The position numbers were made by a program, and so were the translations under genes. DNA of 64,000 nt from Streptomyces atroolivaceus (GTDB lineage Bacteria > Actinomycetota > Actinomycetes > Streptomycetales > Streptomycetaceae). Shown piece after piece: positions 26,396-35,237 of the stretch. The notes under the pieces were generated by a model that had not been told where the DNA came from, did no database searches, and was given only the letters and a program-made list of their open reading frames with translations. Positions within the stretch are counted from its first letter, which is position 1; every line of letters begins with the position of its first letter. The stretch spans positions 124,001 through 188,000 of the forward strand of contig NZ_JNXG01000010.1 of NCBI RefSeq assembly GCF_000717025.1, read 5' to 3'.

Positions 26396-26647
26396 GAGAA
26401 GTCTCCGGATGGTGCTCGGACGGACGGCGGTATCGACCGTCGGCGGCGCGCACGCGCTGCCGGCGCGGGATTCAGCCGCGACAGAGTCCGTCGTCGACGC
26501 ACCACTCCGAGTGCGCGAACAGTGCGAGGCACAGTGGCAGGGCCGATGCAGACATGCGTACGAATATACGGACGGCCTCACTCCGGATGCCCTGCTGTCT
26601 CGCCATGCGGAAAGGTTCTCGGGTCTCGCGGCGCGTGCAGTGAGTGC

Positions 26648-26667
26648 GGGTCGGGTCGGGTCGGGTC
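26648..26667. repeat. Pentanucleotide run (GGGTC)x4
   Basis: Four perfect copies of GGGTC followed by GGGTG. Short tandem runs like this can vary in copy number by slippage; it is ~250 bp upstream of the YeeE start. Confidence 0.85.
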
Positions 26668-26742
26668 GGGTGAGCGCGGCCGGGCCGGCATCGCGCATGG
26701 TCCTGAATACGGCGGTGAGGACCCGGTCGGCCCGGGCCCGGT

Positions 26743-26761
26743 GATTACCTCAGCGGTAATC
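26743..26761. promoter_or_regulatory. Operator candidate GATTACC-N5-GGTAATC
   Basis: A perfect 7-bp inverted repeat, AT-rich compared with its surroundings, 110 bp upstream of the SnoaL-like gene. The symmetric TTACC/GGTAA halves look like a dimeric repressor site (TetR or MarR type). The cognate regulator is unknown; the XRE-type regulator beyond the SnoaL gene is one candidate. Confidence 0.5.
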
Positions 26762-26870
26762 GACCCGCCGCGACGAGTCCGGCACGCTGCGGTAGCAGGC
26801 AGGGCGGCACGCGGACGACCCGCCGCGAACGCACCGTTCGGGTGCGCCCCGACGACGAGAGGACACTGTC

Positions 26871-27236
26871 GTGACCATGCACGAGGACGCTGTGGAGCGC
26901 TACTTCACCGCTTGGAACGCCGTCACCCCCGAGGAACTGGCCGAGGCTGTCGCTTCGGCGTTCACCGAGGACGGCACGTACACCGACCCGCTGGGCGACG
27001 CGCAGGGCCACGAAGGGATCGCGGCGGCGATCGCCGGCGCCCATGAGCAGTTCCCCGGGTTCACCTTCGAGCTCACCGGAAAGCCCGACGCGCACCACCA
27101 CCTGGTGCGCTTCACATGGGACCTGGTCTCCTCCGCCGACGGGTCCTCCCCCGCCGCCGGCTTCGACGTGATCACGCTTGCCGATGACGGCCGCATCACC
27201 GGCGTCGCGGGCTTCCTGGACCGTCGTCCTGGATGA
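26871..27236 (+). CDS. SnoaL/NTF2-like protein
   Basis: A 121-residue NTF2-fold protein: VERYFTAWNAVTPEELAEAVA, FTEDGTYTDPLGDAQGHEGI and a C-terminal FDVITLADDGRITGVAGFLDR. Such single-domain proteins serve as small isomerases/cyclases or ligand-binding proteins. The GTG start has GAGAGGA upstream; ATG 26877 is an alternative. It converges with the XRE regulator gene (10 bp between stops), an arrangement suggesting a regulator-target pair. Confidence 0.8.
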   Translation: MTMHEDAVERYFTAWNAVTPEELAEAVASAFTEDGTYTDPLGDAQGHEGIAAAIAGAHEQFPGFTFELTGKPDAHHHLVRFTWDLVSSADGSSPAAGFDVITLADDGRITGVAGFLDRRPG

Positions 27237-27246
27237 ACTCCGCGCC

Positions 27247-28113
27247 TCAGCGCGCCGCCTGGAGAGCGGCGGCCGTCTCCGGGTCCGCGGGCAGGAAGGT
27301 CTCGACCGCCAGCTCGGAGACGGTCACGTCCATGGGTGTGTTGAACGTCGTCACCGTCGAGATGAACGACAGCACCCTGCCGCCCGCCTCGATCCGGAGC
27401 GGCAGCGCGTACGGGTGCGCCGACAGGCCGTGCCCGTCCGTGTGCCGGTCCGGGCCGGCCGAGTTGTCTCCCGCCGGTGCCGGATAGGCGGCGACCTCCT
27501 CGTACAGGCTGCGCAGCGCTTCCGAGGAACGCAGCGCGGCTTGCCGCTCCATCCGTTCCAGCAGATGGGCACGCCACTCGCCGAGATTACGGATCCGCGG
27601 GGCCAGGCCCTGCGGGTGCAGCGTCAGGCGCATGGCGTTCATGGGCGACTGCAGCAGGTGACCGGCCACGCCGTCGAGCAGCACGTGCACGCCCCTGTTC
27701 GCGGTCACCACTTCGTACATCCCGTCCATCACCAGGGCGGGGTGTGGCTCGTACGCGGTGAGCAACTGCTCCAGGCCGGCCCGGAGCGTCGTCATCGCCG
27801 GGGCGGTCAGCGACGTCTCCGGATACGAGGGAGAGTAACCCGCGGCCAGCAGCAGCGAGTTGCGCTCCCTCACGGGAACGTCGAGATGCTCCGCCAGATG
27901 CAGCACCATGGAGCGGCTCGGCGTGGACCGTCCGGTCTCGATGAAGCTGATGTGGCGTGCGGAGCTGTCGGCCTTCAGGGCCAGTTCGAGCTGCGTGATA
28001 CGTCTCAGCTTGCGCCAGCCCCGCAGCAGGCTTCCGACGTTCACTTCATCGACCGTCCTGGCCATGGCAGTCGTCATGGCCGAGACGTTATCCGATCTGC
28101 CGAACCCGGACAT
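27247..28113 (-). CDS. XRE-family regulator with MmyB-like C-terminal domain
   Basis: A 288-residue regulator. Residues ~28-85 form a helix-turn-helix (LLRGWRKLRRITQLELALKA, then HISFIETGRSTPSRSMVLHL). The C-terminal ~190 residues match the MmyB-like ligand-binding domain common in Streptomyces (PALVMDGMYEVVTANRGVHVLL, GEWRAHLLERMERQA), thought to bind fatty-acid-like ligands. ATG 28113 has GAGG five bases before it; ATG 28077 is an internal alternative. Neighbour targets are often a dehydrogenase; here a SnoaL-like gene converges with it. Confidence 0.85.
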   Translation of the reverse strand: MSGFGRSDNVSAMTTAMARTVDEVNVGSLLRGWRKLRRITQLELALKADSSARHISFIETGRSTPSRSMVLHLAEHLDVPVRERNSLLLAAGYSPSYPETSLTAPAMTTLRAGLEQLLTAYEPHPALVMDGMYEVVTANRGVHVLLDGVAGHLLQSPMNAMRLTLHPQGLAPRIRNLGEWRAHLLERMERQAALRSSEALRSLYEEVAAYPAPAGDNSAGPDRHTDGHGLSAHPYALPLRIEAGGRVLSFISTVTTFNTPMDVTVSELAVETFLPADPETAAALQAAR

Positions 28114-28214
28114 GCCCGCCTCAGGGAAAGGATGCGTCGGCCTCCCCGTCTGAGCGGCGGCCGCACCCCCGGCCCGCAGGTCACGAGGGTGCGTGTGAAG
28201 GCCGCCGGAGGTCG

Positions 28215-30254
28215 TCAGGGGGCAGACTGCCGCAGGACGGCGACTCCTCTCGGCGGCAGGAGGACGGTGCCCGCCTCGGCACCGCCGATCAGGAGGTCCC
28301 CGGCGAGGCCGGCCACCGGCACCGTTTCGTCGGTGCGGTTGACCAGGAACAGGTATCGCCGGCCGGCTCCTCGGCGCACGGCCAGCTCGACCTTGCCTGC
28401 CACTTCCTGCGGGAGTTCACCGGCCACGCCTGCGGGGGCGAGCAACTGTGGCAGCAGCCCGGTGAGTCCGCCGGCGCCGAGGCGGGTGGAGACGTACGAG
28501 GCGGAGCCCCGGCCGGCTGTCCGCCGGGTGATGGCGGGGTGGCCGGCCTGAGCACCGCTGCGGTAGTGGGCAAGGATCTCCACGTCCGGGCCGGTGACGG
28601 TGATCCGGTCGGTCCACAGGCTGCCCGTCGCGCCGTCCACGTCGACCGTGTCGCCGTCCGCGAGCGGCCCGAACTCCTCGATGCGGATGCCGAGCAGCTC
28701 TCGCAGCGCCCCCGGGTAGCCTCCGAGCCAGACGTGGTCGTTCTCGTCGACGACGCCGGAGAAGTACGTGGTGACCAGATGGCCGCCGTTCTCCGCGTAG
28801 CGGGTGAGCTCCTTCGCCAGCGCAGCGGGGACGACGTGCAGCACGGGCGCGACCAGGAGTTGGTACCCGCTCAGGTCGGAGTGGGCGGTGACCACGTCGG
28901 CCCGTACTCCGAGGCCGAGGAGTGCGGAGTACCAGTCGAGCGCCTCCTGGTGGTAGTCGAGGCGGGAGGTGGGGTGGGAGTCCTGCTCACTGGCCCACCA
29001 CGAGTCCCAGTCGAAGAGGATGCCGACCGGAGCAGGCTCGCGCACCGAGTCGGCGACCGGGGCGAGCGCGCGGAGTTTCCGTCCGAGGTCGGTCACCGCG
29101 CGGAAGAGTTCGCTGTCCGCCCCCGCGTGCGGCAGCATCGCCGAGTGGTACTTCTCGGCTCCCGCCGCCGACTGGCGCCACTGGAAGAAACACACGGCGT
29201 CGGCCCCGTGGGCGACGTGCAGGAGCGAATCGCGGGCGAGGTCGCCGGGCGCCTTGGCCAGGTTGACGGGCTGCCAGTTGACGGCGCTGGTCGAGTGTTC
29301 CATGAGGAACCAAGGACGCCCCTGGGCGATGCCGCTGACGAGGTTGGCGGAGAAGGACAGCTCGTCGCGGCTCTGCGGACCGGGCACGACGTAGTGGTCG
29401 TTGGAGACGAAGTCGACCTCACCGGCCCAGTCGGCGTAGTCCATCCCCTTGGTCCCGCCCATGACCATGAAGTTCGTGGTGACCGGGACGGCCGGAGTGA
29501 TCGCCCGCAGCGTGTCCCGTTCGGCGCGGAGGTACTCCTTGAGCGCGTCGGACGAGAAGCGCTTGAAGTCCAGCTGCTGCGTCGGGTTGGGGTGGGAGGC
29601 GGCCAGCCGGGGAGGCAGGATCTGTTCCCAGGCACTGTAGCGCTGTGCCCAGAACGCCGTGCCCCAGGCGTGGTTGAGGGACTCGAGGGTGGTGTAGCGG
29701 GTGCGGAGCCAGTCGCGGAAGGCTCGTGCGGCGTCGTCGGAGTAGTCGTAGATGTTGTGGCAGCCCAGCTCGTTGGAGACGTGCCAGGCGACCAGCGCGG
29801 GGTGGCCGGCGTACCGTTCGGCCATCCTGCGCACCAGCCGCAGGGCATGCTCGCGGAAGACGGGGGAGGTGGGACGCCAGTGCTGCCGGGCTCCTGGCCA
29901 CACCGTCTCGCCGGAGGCGGTCACCGGAAGGATCTCCGGGTGTGCCGCGGTCAGCCAGGGCGGCGGCGACGCCGTCGCGGTGGCCAGGTCCACGCCGATG
30001 CCGCCTCCGTGCAGGAGGTCCATCACCTCGTCGAGCCAGGCGAAGTCCCACTCCTCCCGGGACGGCTGGATGCGGGCCCAGGAGAAGATCGCCAGCGACA
30101 CGATGTTCACCCCGGCCTCGCGCATCAGCCGTATGTCCTCCTCCCACACTTCCCGGGGCCACTGTTCGGGGTTGTAGTCGGCGCCGAACGCGAGGCAGGG
30201 CACGGCCTCACCGTCCGGTCCGTGCCGCACCTGGGACAGGAGGGTGGAGATCAT
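28215..30254 (-). CDS. GH42 beta-galactosidase
   Basis: A 679-residue intracellular beta-galactosidase of family GH42. The N-terminal TIM barrel has GADYNPEQWP, the acid/base E162 in WHVSNELGCHN and the nucleophile E319 in FLMEHSTSAVNW; a trimerisation domain (from ~390) and a small C-terminal beta domain follow. There is no signal peptide, so its substrate must be imported, consistent with the ABC genes immediately upstream on the same strand. AAGGA lies before the ATG. Last gene of the operon controlled by the LacI-type operator at 33692. Confidence 0.93.
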   Translation of the reverse strand: MISTLLSQVRHGPDGEAVPCLAFGADYNPEQWPREVWEEDIRLMREAGVNIVSLAIFSWARIQPSREEWDFAWLDEVMDLLHGGGIGVDLATATASPPPWLTAAHPEILPVTASGETVWPGARQHWRPTSPVFREHALRLVRRMAERYAGHPALVAWHVSNELGCHNIYDYSDDAARAFRDWLRTRYTTLESLNHAWGTAFWAQRYSAWEQILPPRLAASHPNPTQQLDFKRFSSDALKEYLRAERDTLRAITPAVPVTTNFMVMGGTKGMDYADWAGEVDFVSNDHYVVPGPQSRDELSFSANLVSGIAQGRPWFLMEHSTSAVNWQPVNLAKAPGDLARDSLLHVAHGADAVCFFQWRQSAAGAEKYHSAMLPHAGADSELFRAVTDLGRKLRALAPVADSVREPAPVGILFDWDSWWASEQDSHPTSRLDYHQEALDWYSALLGLGVRADVVTAHSDLSGYQLLVAPVLHVVPAALAKELTRYAENGGHLVTTYFSGVVDENDHVWLGGYPGALRELLGIRIEEFGPLADGDTVDVDGATGSLWTDRITVTGPDVEILAHYRSGAQAGHPAITRRTAGRGSASYVSTRLGAGGLTGLLPQLLAPAGVAGELPQEVAGKVELAVRRGAGRRYLFLVNRTDETVPVAGLAGDLLIGGAEAGTVLLPPRGVAVLRQSAP

Positions 30255-30299
30255 GTCGGTCCTTCCGGTGTACCGCGCGGGGCGGGACGGAACGCGTGC

Positions 30300-31640
30300 C
30301 TACTTCTGGACGGTGAAACCCTGTTCGGTCCCGTACTTGACGGAGGCGTCCTGCCAGTTCCTGAGCCCGCCGGACAGCTTGGTCCCGGAGACGTAGGCCT
30401 GGCCTACCGTGTCGTTGAACACGGAGTTGGCGTAGACCTGGTAGGGCAGGTACGACCATCCCGTGCCGACGTTCGCGGCCGACTCGGCGAAGATCTTGTT
30501 GGCCTTCTGGCCGCCGAAGTAGGGGAACTCGGTGTTCTGGAACGCGTCGGACCGCAGATCCGCGGTCGTCGCCGGGAAGGCGCCCGCCGCGATGCGGGTC
30601 TTGACACCCTCGCCGGCGTTCGCGTACTCGGTGAAGGCGTAGGCGAGTTCCTTGTTCCCGCCCAGCGCGGGCAGGGCCAGGGAGCTGCCGCCGTTCTCGG
30701 CACTGGTCCTCTCCCCCGCGGTCCACTGGGGCAGCGGTGCGACCCGCCACTGGCCGGATCCCTCCTTCACGCCCGAGGAGAGGTTGGCGGGCATCCAGGC
30801 CCCGATGGCCAGGGTGGCGACCGTGCCCGCGCCCAGACCCTTGTACCACTCGTCGCTCCAGCTGGTGATGGGCGCGAGGAGTTTCTCGTCGAGGAGCTGC
30901 TGCCAGACCTCCGTGTACTTCGCGGCGCCCTCGTCGGAGAAGTCGATCTTCACTTCGGTGCCGTCGACCGTGTAGGGGCGGGAGCCCGCCTGCCACAGGA
31001 GGCTGGTGGTCGCACCGGCGTCACCGGTGTCGTTGGCGATGTACACCTTGGGGTCGGCCTTGTGCAGGTCCCGTGCCGCCTGGAGGTACTCGTCCCAGGT
31101 GGTGGGCACCTCGATCTCGTGCTTGTCGAAGACCGTCTTGTTGTAGAACAGCGCCATGGGACCGGAGTCCATGGGCAGGGCGTACACGTTCCCGTCCGAC
31201 TTCACGGCGTTCCACGGGCCCGGGGTGAACGTGTCGGCCAGCTTGTCGGCGCCGTACGGGGCGAGATCGTCCAGGCCCTTCGTCAGTGCGTACTGACCGA
31301 GGGCGTAGTACTCGAGCTGCGCGACGTCGGGGACACCCTTCTTCGCCGAGATGGCGTTCTGGAGCGCCTTGTACTGGTCGTTGCCGGTACCGGCGTTGAC
31401 GAGTTCGACGTCGACGGCGGGATGCGCCTTCTCGAAGTCCGCGGCAACCTGCTTCAGGGTCGGCTCCCACGCCCAGACCGTGAGGGTGCCCCCCTTCTCC
31501 AGAGCGGCGTCGATGTCCTCGGCGCTGACCTGCTTCCGGTCGGAGCCGCCGTCGGCGGAGCCGCCGCAGGCGGTCGAACCCAGGGCCAGGGCGGCGATCA
31601 GGGCTGTGCCGCGCAGCAGGCGGCGTGTGCTCATACGCAT
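30300..31640 (-). CDS. Sugar ABC transporter solute-binding lipoprotein
   Basis: A 446-residue family 1 extracellular solute-binding protein. A short basic N-terminus and hydrophobic stretch end in the lipobox GSTACGG with C25 as the lipidated residue. The mature protein shows typical features: TLTVWAWEP, PDVAQLEYYALGQY, FYNKTVFDKHEIEVPTTWDEYL. It would capture a galactoside or oligosaccharide outside the membrane for the two permeases. It sits after the permease genes, unlike the usual binding-protein-first order. ATG 31640 is chosen with GGAAG upstream; ATG 31634 is close by. Confidence 0.9.
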   Translation of the reverse strand: MRMSTRRLLRGTALIAALALGSTACGGSADGGSDRKQVSAEDIDAALEKGGTLTVWAWEPTLKQVAADFEKAHPAVDVELVNAGTGNDQYKALQNAISAKKGVPDVAQLEYYALGQYALTKGLDDLAPYGADKLADTFTPGPWNAVKSDGNVYALPMDSGPMALFYNKTVFDKHEIEVPTTWDEYLQAARDLHKADPKVYIANDTGDAGATTSLLWQAGSRPYTVDGTEVKIDFSDEGAAKYTEVWQQLLDEKLLAPITSWSDEWYKGLGAGTVATLAIGAWMPANLSSGVKEGSGQWRVAPLPQWTAGERTSAENGGSSLALPALGGNKELAYAFTEYANAGEGVKTRIAAGAFPATTADLRSDAFQNTEFPYFGGQKANKIFAESAANVGTGWSYLPYQVYANSVFNDTVGQAYVSGTKLSGGLRNWQDASVKYGTEQGFTVQK

Positions 31641-31729
31641 GGGGTGCTTCCACTTCTTCGTGGCCGAAACCGTGCCTGATGAGAGTTGGGTGAACTGTGG
31701 GGGAACGCGTCCGGACCGGACGCGTCCGC

Positions 31730-32671
31730 CTACTCCTTGACGCTTCCGGCGGCGAGCCCGGACTGCCAGTACTTCTGCAGCAGGAGGAACGCGGCGATCA
31801 GCGGAACGATGGTGACCAGGGATCCGGTGATCACCAGATGGAAGACGGCTTCGCCGCCGGCCGTGGCGGCCTGGGCGTTCCAGCTGTTGAGGCCCAGGGT
31901 GAGCGGATACCAGTCCGGGTCCTTCAGCATGATCAACGGCAGGAAGTAGTTGTTCCAGGTGGCGACCGTGGTGAACAGCAGGACCGTGACGATGCCGGGA
32001 GCGAGCAGCGGCAGGACCACCTGGAAGAACGTGCGCGTCTCCCCCGCCCCGTCGATGCGCGCGGCCTCCAGCAGTTCGGCCGGCACGGCCTGGGAAGCGA
32101 AGACCCACATCAGGTAGAGGCCGAAGGGCGAGATGAGGGAGGGGATGATCACGGCCCACGGGGTGTCGGTCAGCCCCATCCTGCTGAACATCAGGAAGGT
32201 GGGAACGGCCAGGGCCGTTCCGGGGACAGCGACGGCGCCGATCACCACGCCGAAGACCGCGCGCTTGCCGGGAAAGGAGAACTTGGCCAGGGCGTAGCCG
32301 CCCAGGACGGCCAGAAGTGTCGCCCCGCCTGCCCCCACCACGACGTACAAGAGGGTGTTCAGCAGCCATCGGGTGAAGACACCGTCGTCGTAGCTGAACG
32401 TCTCGACGATGTTGTCCCACAGGGCGAAGTCGCCGCTGAACCAGAGACCGAACGAATCGGCCAGCCCCCGCTGGGTCTTGGTGGCGCTGATCACCAGCCA
32501 GGCCAGCGGGACCAGCGAGTAGAGCAGGACCAGGCCGGTGAGCACGGTCAGCGGCACGCTGCGCCGTGGGCGGGAAGGAGTGTGCCGCGGCCGGCCGCGC
32601 AGGCGTGGGACGGCGCCGGCCCGTCCGGCCGGGGCGGGTACGGACGGGGCTGTGGTGGGAGGGCTGCTCAT
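31730..32671 (-). CDS. Carbohydrate ABC transporter permease (MalG type)
   Basis: A 313-residue inner permease with six predicted membrane helices and the EAA loop EAARIDGAGETRTFFQVVLPLLAPG that contacts the ATPase. The N-terminal ~35 residues are Pro/Arg-rich. It starts 4 bp after the stop of the other permease, so the two are co-translated. No ATPase gene is in the operon; Streptomyces sugar importers commonly share the ATPase MsiK, encoded elsewhere. Confidence 0.92.
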   Translation of the reverse strand: MSSPPTTAPSVPAPAGRAGAVPRLRGRPRHTPSRPRRSVPLTVLTGLVLLYSLVPLAWLVISATKTQRGLADSFGLWFSGDFALWDNIVETFSYDDGVFTRWLLNTLLYVVVGAGGATLLAVLGGYALAKFSFPGKRAVFGVVIGAVAVPGTALAVPTFLMFSRMGLTDTPWAVIIPSLISPFGLYLMWVFASQAVPAELLEAARIDGAGETRTFFQVVLPLLAPGIVTVLLFTTVATWNNYFLPLIMLKDPDWYPLTLGLNSWNAQAATAGGEAVFHLVITGSLVTIVPLIAAFLLLQKYWQSGLAAGSVKE

Positions 32672-32675
32672 CGCT

Positions 32676-33602
32676 TCACGATTCCTTGTGCATGCCGCGC
32701 AGCTGGACGACGTAGGCGATGACCATGGTGATCAGGCCCATGACGATGGCAACGGTCGCCGAGTAGTTGTGCTGCTGGCCGGAGAAGGACAACGAGTAGG
32801 TGTAGAAGTTGGGGGTGTAGGAGGTGGTGATGGCGTTGGGCGCCAGCTTCTGCAGGATGCTCGGCTCGTTGAACAGCTGGAACGTGCCGATGATCGAGAA
32901 GATCGTCGCGATGACCAGGGCCCCGCGGATGGCGGGAAGCTTGATGGCGGTGATCACGCGGATCTGGCCGGCACCGTCCATCTCCGCGGCCTCGTACAGG
33001 GAGTTCGGGATGACGCGCAGCGCGGAGTAGAAGATCAGCATGTTGTAGCCGACGAACTCCCAGGTGACGATGTTTCCGATCGACGCCAGGACGAGACCGG
33101 GCGAGAGGGGGTTCGGCAGGGAGACGCCCAGTGCGTCGTTGATGTCGCCGACGAGACCGAAGTGGGTGCCGTACATGAAGCCCCACATGAGCGTGGCGAC
33201 CACGGCGGGCACCGCGTACGGCAGGAAGACCGAGATCCGGAAGAAGTCCCTGCCGTAGAGCCGCCCGCTGTCCAGGGCCAGCGCGACGAAGAGGGCGATG
33301 CCCAGCATGATCGGCACCTGGACGAGCAGGAAGAGCGAGACCCGGGTCAACGACGACCAGAACTGTTCGTCCTGCAGAGCCTGTTGATAGTTGTCCAGGC
33401 CCACGAAGGTCGTGCCGCCGATGAGCTGGTCCCGGAAGAGGCTGAGGTAGATCGAGTAGGCGATCGGCGCGAGGAAGACGAAGGCGAAGACCAGCACGAA
33501 CGGGCCGATGAAGCCCCACCCGGTCCATGATCGGCGGTCCCGCTTCGCCGAAGGGCGTCGCGGGCGCCGGCCGGGACCCGCAACGGTGGCTGGCGTTGTC
33601 AT
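32676..33602 (-). CDS. Carbohydrate ABC transporter permease (MalF type)
   Basis: A 308-residue permease with six predicted helices. It opens with WGFIGPFVLVFAFVFLAPIAYSIYLSLF and has the EAA loop EAAEMDGAGQIRVITAIKLPAIRG. ATG 33602 is preceded by GAGGAAAAC. It is the first gene after the LacI-type operator and forms the channel with the following permease. Confidence 0.92.
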   Translation of the reverse strand: MTTPATVAGPGRRPRRPSAKRDRRSWTGWGFIGPFVLVFAFVFLAPIAYSIYLSLFRDQLIGGTTFVGLDNYQQALQDEQFWSSLTRVSLFLLVQVPIMLGIALFVALALDSGRLYGRDFFRISVFLPYAVPAVVATLMWGFMYGTHFGLVGDINDALGVSLPNPLSPGLVLASIGNIVTWEFVGYNMLIFYSALRVIPNSLYEAAEMDGAGQIRVITAIKLPAIRGALVIATIFSIIGTFQLFNEPSILQKLAPNAITTSYTPNFYTYSLSFSGQQHNYSATVAIVMGLITMVIAYVVQLRGMHKES

Positions 33603-33691
33603 GTTTTCCTCGCTCGTCCATCTCGGAACCGGCGGCACACAGCGTCGGGACGGTCGCGTGAACACCACGTTCCCGAAGGGGCGTGGCTGAT

Positions 33692-33707
33692 ATGTTTACG
33701 TAAACAT
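33692..33707. promoter_or_regulatory. Perfect LacI-type operator for the galactoside operon
   Basis: ATGTTTACGTAAACAT is a perfect 16-bp palindrome centred on CG, 90 bp upstream of the permease start and 85 bp upstream of the regulator's likely start. Its form matches LacI/GalR-family operators, and it is placed to repress both the operon and the regulator gene itself. Confidence 0.8.
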
Positions 33708-33791
33708 CTGATGGCGGAATGTCTACACCGGCCCCAGGTGGACGGTCAAGGGTCGGGCACTCCGGCCGCCCCGCACAACGGATGGAGACCG

Positions 33792-34874
33792 GTGGACACC
33801 GCGGACACGGACTCGACGAACACGCCACGGCCGGACGCCCGCAAGGGAGGACCGGCCACCCGGCACTCCCGGACGGCGTCCATGGCGGACGTCGCCCGCC
33901 TGGCCGGCGTCTCGTCCCAGACGGTGTCCCGCGTGTCCAACGGCTACGAGGGAGTCAACGAGAAGACCAGACGCCAGGTGCTGGCCGCCATGAAGGAGCT
34001 GGGCTACCGGCCGAACAGCGCCGCACGGGCGCTCAAGCGCGGCGAGTTCCGCACCATCGGCGTCATCACCTTCAACCTCTCCACCACGGGCAACATGCGC
34101 ACCCTGGAGGCGATCGCCACCTCCGCGGCACAGGAGGGGTACGCCGTCACTCTCCTGCCCGTCGCCGTTCCCACACAGGACGAGGTGCGCGGCGCGTTCT
34201 CCCGGCTCGGAGAGCTGGCGGTCGACGCGGTCATCGTCATCATGGAGGTGCACCTCCTCGACGTGGCGACCCTCTCCCTCCCCCCGCACGTCCAGGTCGT
34301 CGTCGCCGACTCGGACGCCGGTGACCGCTACACCGTGGTCGACACCGACCAGGCCGGGGGCGCCCGTGCCGCCGTGCGGCACCTCCTGGACCTCGGCCAC
34401 CGCACGGTCTGGCACCTGGCCGGACCCGAGGAGTCCTTCGCCGCGCAGCGCCGTGCGGACGCCTGGTCGGCCGAACTCACCGAGGCCGGCCGGCCCGTGC
34501 CTCCGGTCGCACGCGGAGACTGGTCGGCCGAGTCCGGCTACCGGGCGGGGCTCCGACTCGCCGCCCGGGACGACTGCACGGCCGTGTTCGCCGCCAACGA
34601 CCAGATGGCGCTCGGTCTCCTCCGGGCCCTCCGCGAACGAGGCCGCGTCATCCCGGACGACGTCAGCGTCATCGGCTTCGACAACATCCCGGAAGCCGGC
34701 TCCTACATGCCGCCCCTGACCACGGTGCACCAGGACTTCGCCGAAGTGGGTCGGCTGTGCGTCGAGGGCGTACTGCGGCGGATGCGCCACGACGAGGCGG
34801 AGCACGGCACGACACTCGTACCCACGCGCCTGGTGGTGCGCGACAGCACCGCGCCGCCCCCTGCCGGTGAATAG
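33792..34874 (+). CDS. LacI family transcriptional repressor
   Basis: A ~360-residue LacI/GalR repressor. The helix-turn-helix is MADVARLAGVSSQTVSRVSN with the hinge helix RPNSAARALKRG; the periplasmic-binding-like effector domain follows, with FAANDQMALGLLRAL, SVIGFDNIPEAG and the C-terminal RLVVRDST. GTG 33792 (GGATGGAG upstream) is preferred over ATG 33711, which touches the operator and lacks an RBS. It is divergent from the permease genes and probably responds to a galactoside. Confidence 0.9.
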   Translation: MDTADTDSTNTPRPDARKGGPATRHSRTASMADVARLAGVSSQTVSRVSNGYEGVNEKTRRQVLAAMKELGYRPNSAARALKRGEFRTIGVITFNLSTTGNMRTLEAIATSAAQEGYAVTLLPVAVPTQDEVRGAFSRLGELAVDAVIVIMEVHLLDVATLSLPPHVQVVVADSDAGDRYTVVDTDQAGGARAAVRHLLDLGHRTVWHLAGPEESFAAQRRADAWSAELTEAGRPVPPVARGDWSAESGYRAGLRLAARDDCTAVFAANDQMALGLLRALRERGRVIPDDVSVIGFDNIPEAGSYMPPLTTVHQDFAEVGRLCVEGVLRRMRHDEAEHGTTLVPTRLVVRDSTAPPPAGE

Positions 34875-34890
34875 GCCATCGGCCACGTCA

Positions 34891-34920
34891 CCGCCCTGAT
34901 CACCAGCCCGGCCAGGGCGG
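34891..34920 (+). terminator. Hairpin after the LacI regulator gene
   Basis: CCGCCCTG (34891-34898) pairs with CAGGGCGG (34913-34920), 16 bases after the stop codon. No U-tract. Confidence 0.5.
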
Positions 34921-34963
34921 GACAGGACGGACGGTGAGACGCGCCGGTATCCGGACAGAACCA

Positions 34964-35037
34964 TTGACAGGGCCGCGATCCGGGCGGCACACTCACGGCA
35001 ACCGAGTGAAGAAATTTTCACTCTGCGAACACTCACT
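34964..35037 (+). promoter_or_regulatory. Promoter plus 34-bp operator module, copy 1 (pobA)
   Basis: TTGACA (34964-34969), then CACACT (34988-34993) as a plausible -10, then a 34-base block (35004-35037). The block reads GAGTG, five variable bases, ATTTTCAC, three variable bases, GCGAACACT, one variable base, ACT. It also contains the inverted repeat GAGTGAA/TTCACTC. The same module recurs at 36554-36628. The block lies just downstream of the -10, where a repressor would block initiation. Confidence 0.7.
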
Positions 35038-35237
35038 ACGCGAACACCCCCGTGACCGGGAACGGACGCGTACTGATCACACCGCCCCGAGGGTAGGCAT
35101 CGACGGGCGCCCGCGCCCCGGAAGGAACGTGGGCATCGCCCACACCTTCCGGGGCCGGGCGGCACTCAGCCATGCGGGCGGGCGAGCGGCGGGCCCCATG
35201 GGACGCGAACTCCCCGAAGCGAGAAGGAGAACGAGAC

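Larger units (their letters stand above)
26396..26870. other. 475-base gap with two short repeats and no gene
   Basis: No coding sequence is convincing here. It holds the promoter regions of the divergent YeeE and SnoaL-like genes, a (GGGTC)x4 run at 26648-26667, and the AT-rich dyad at 26743-26761. Confidence 0.5.

Noticed and set aside
28539..31679. A 1046-codon open frame on the plus strand opposite GH42 and the binding protein
   Set aside because: It is a shadow of two genes with clear motifs on the other strand.
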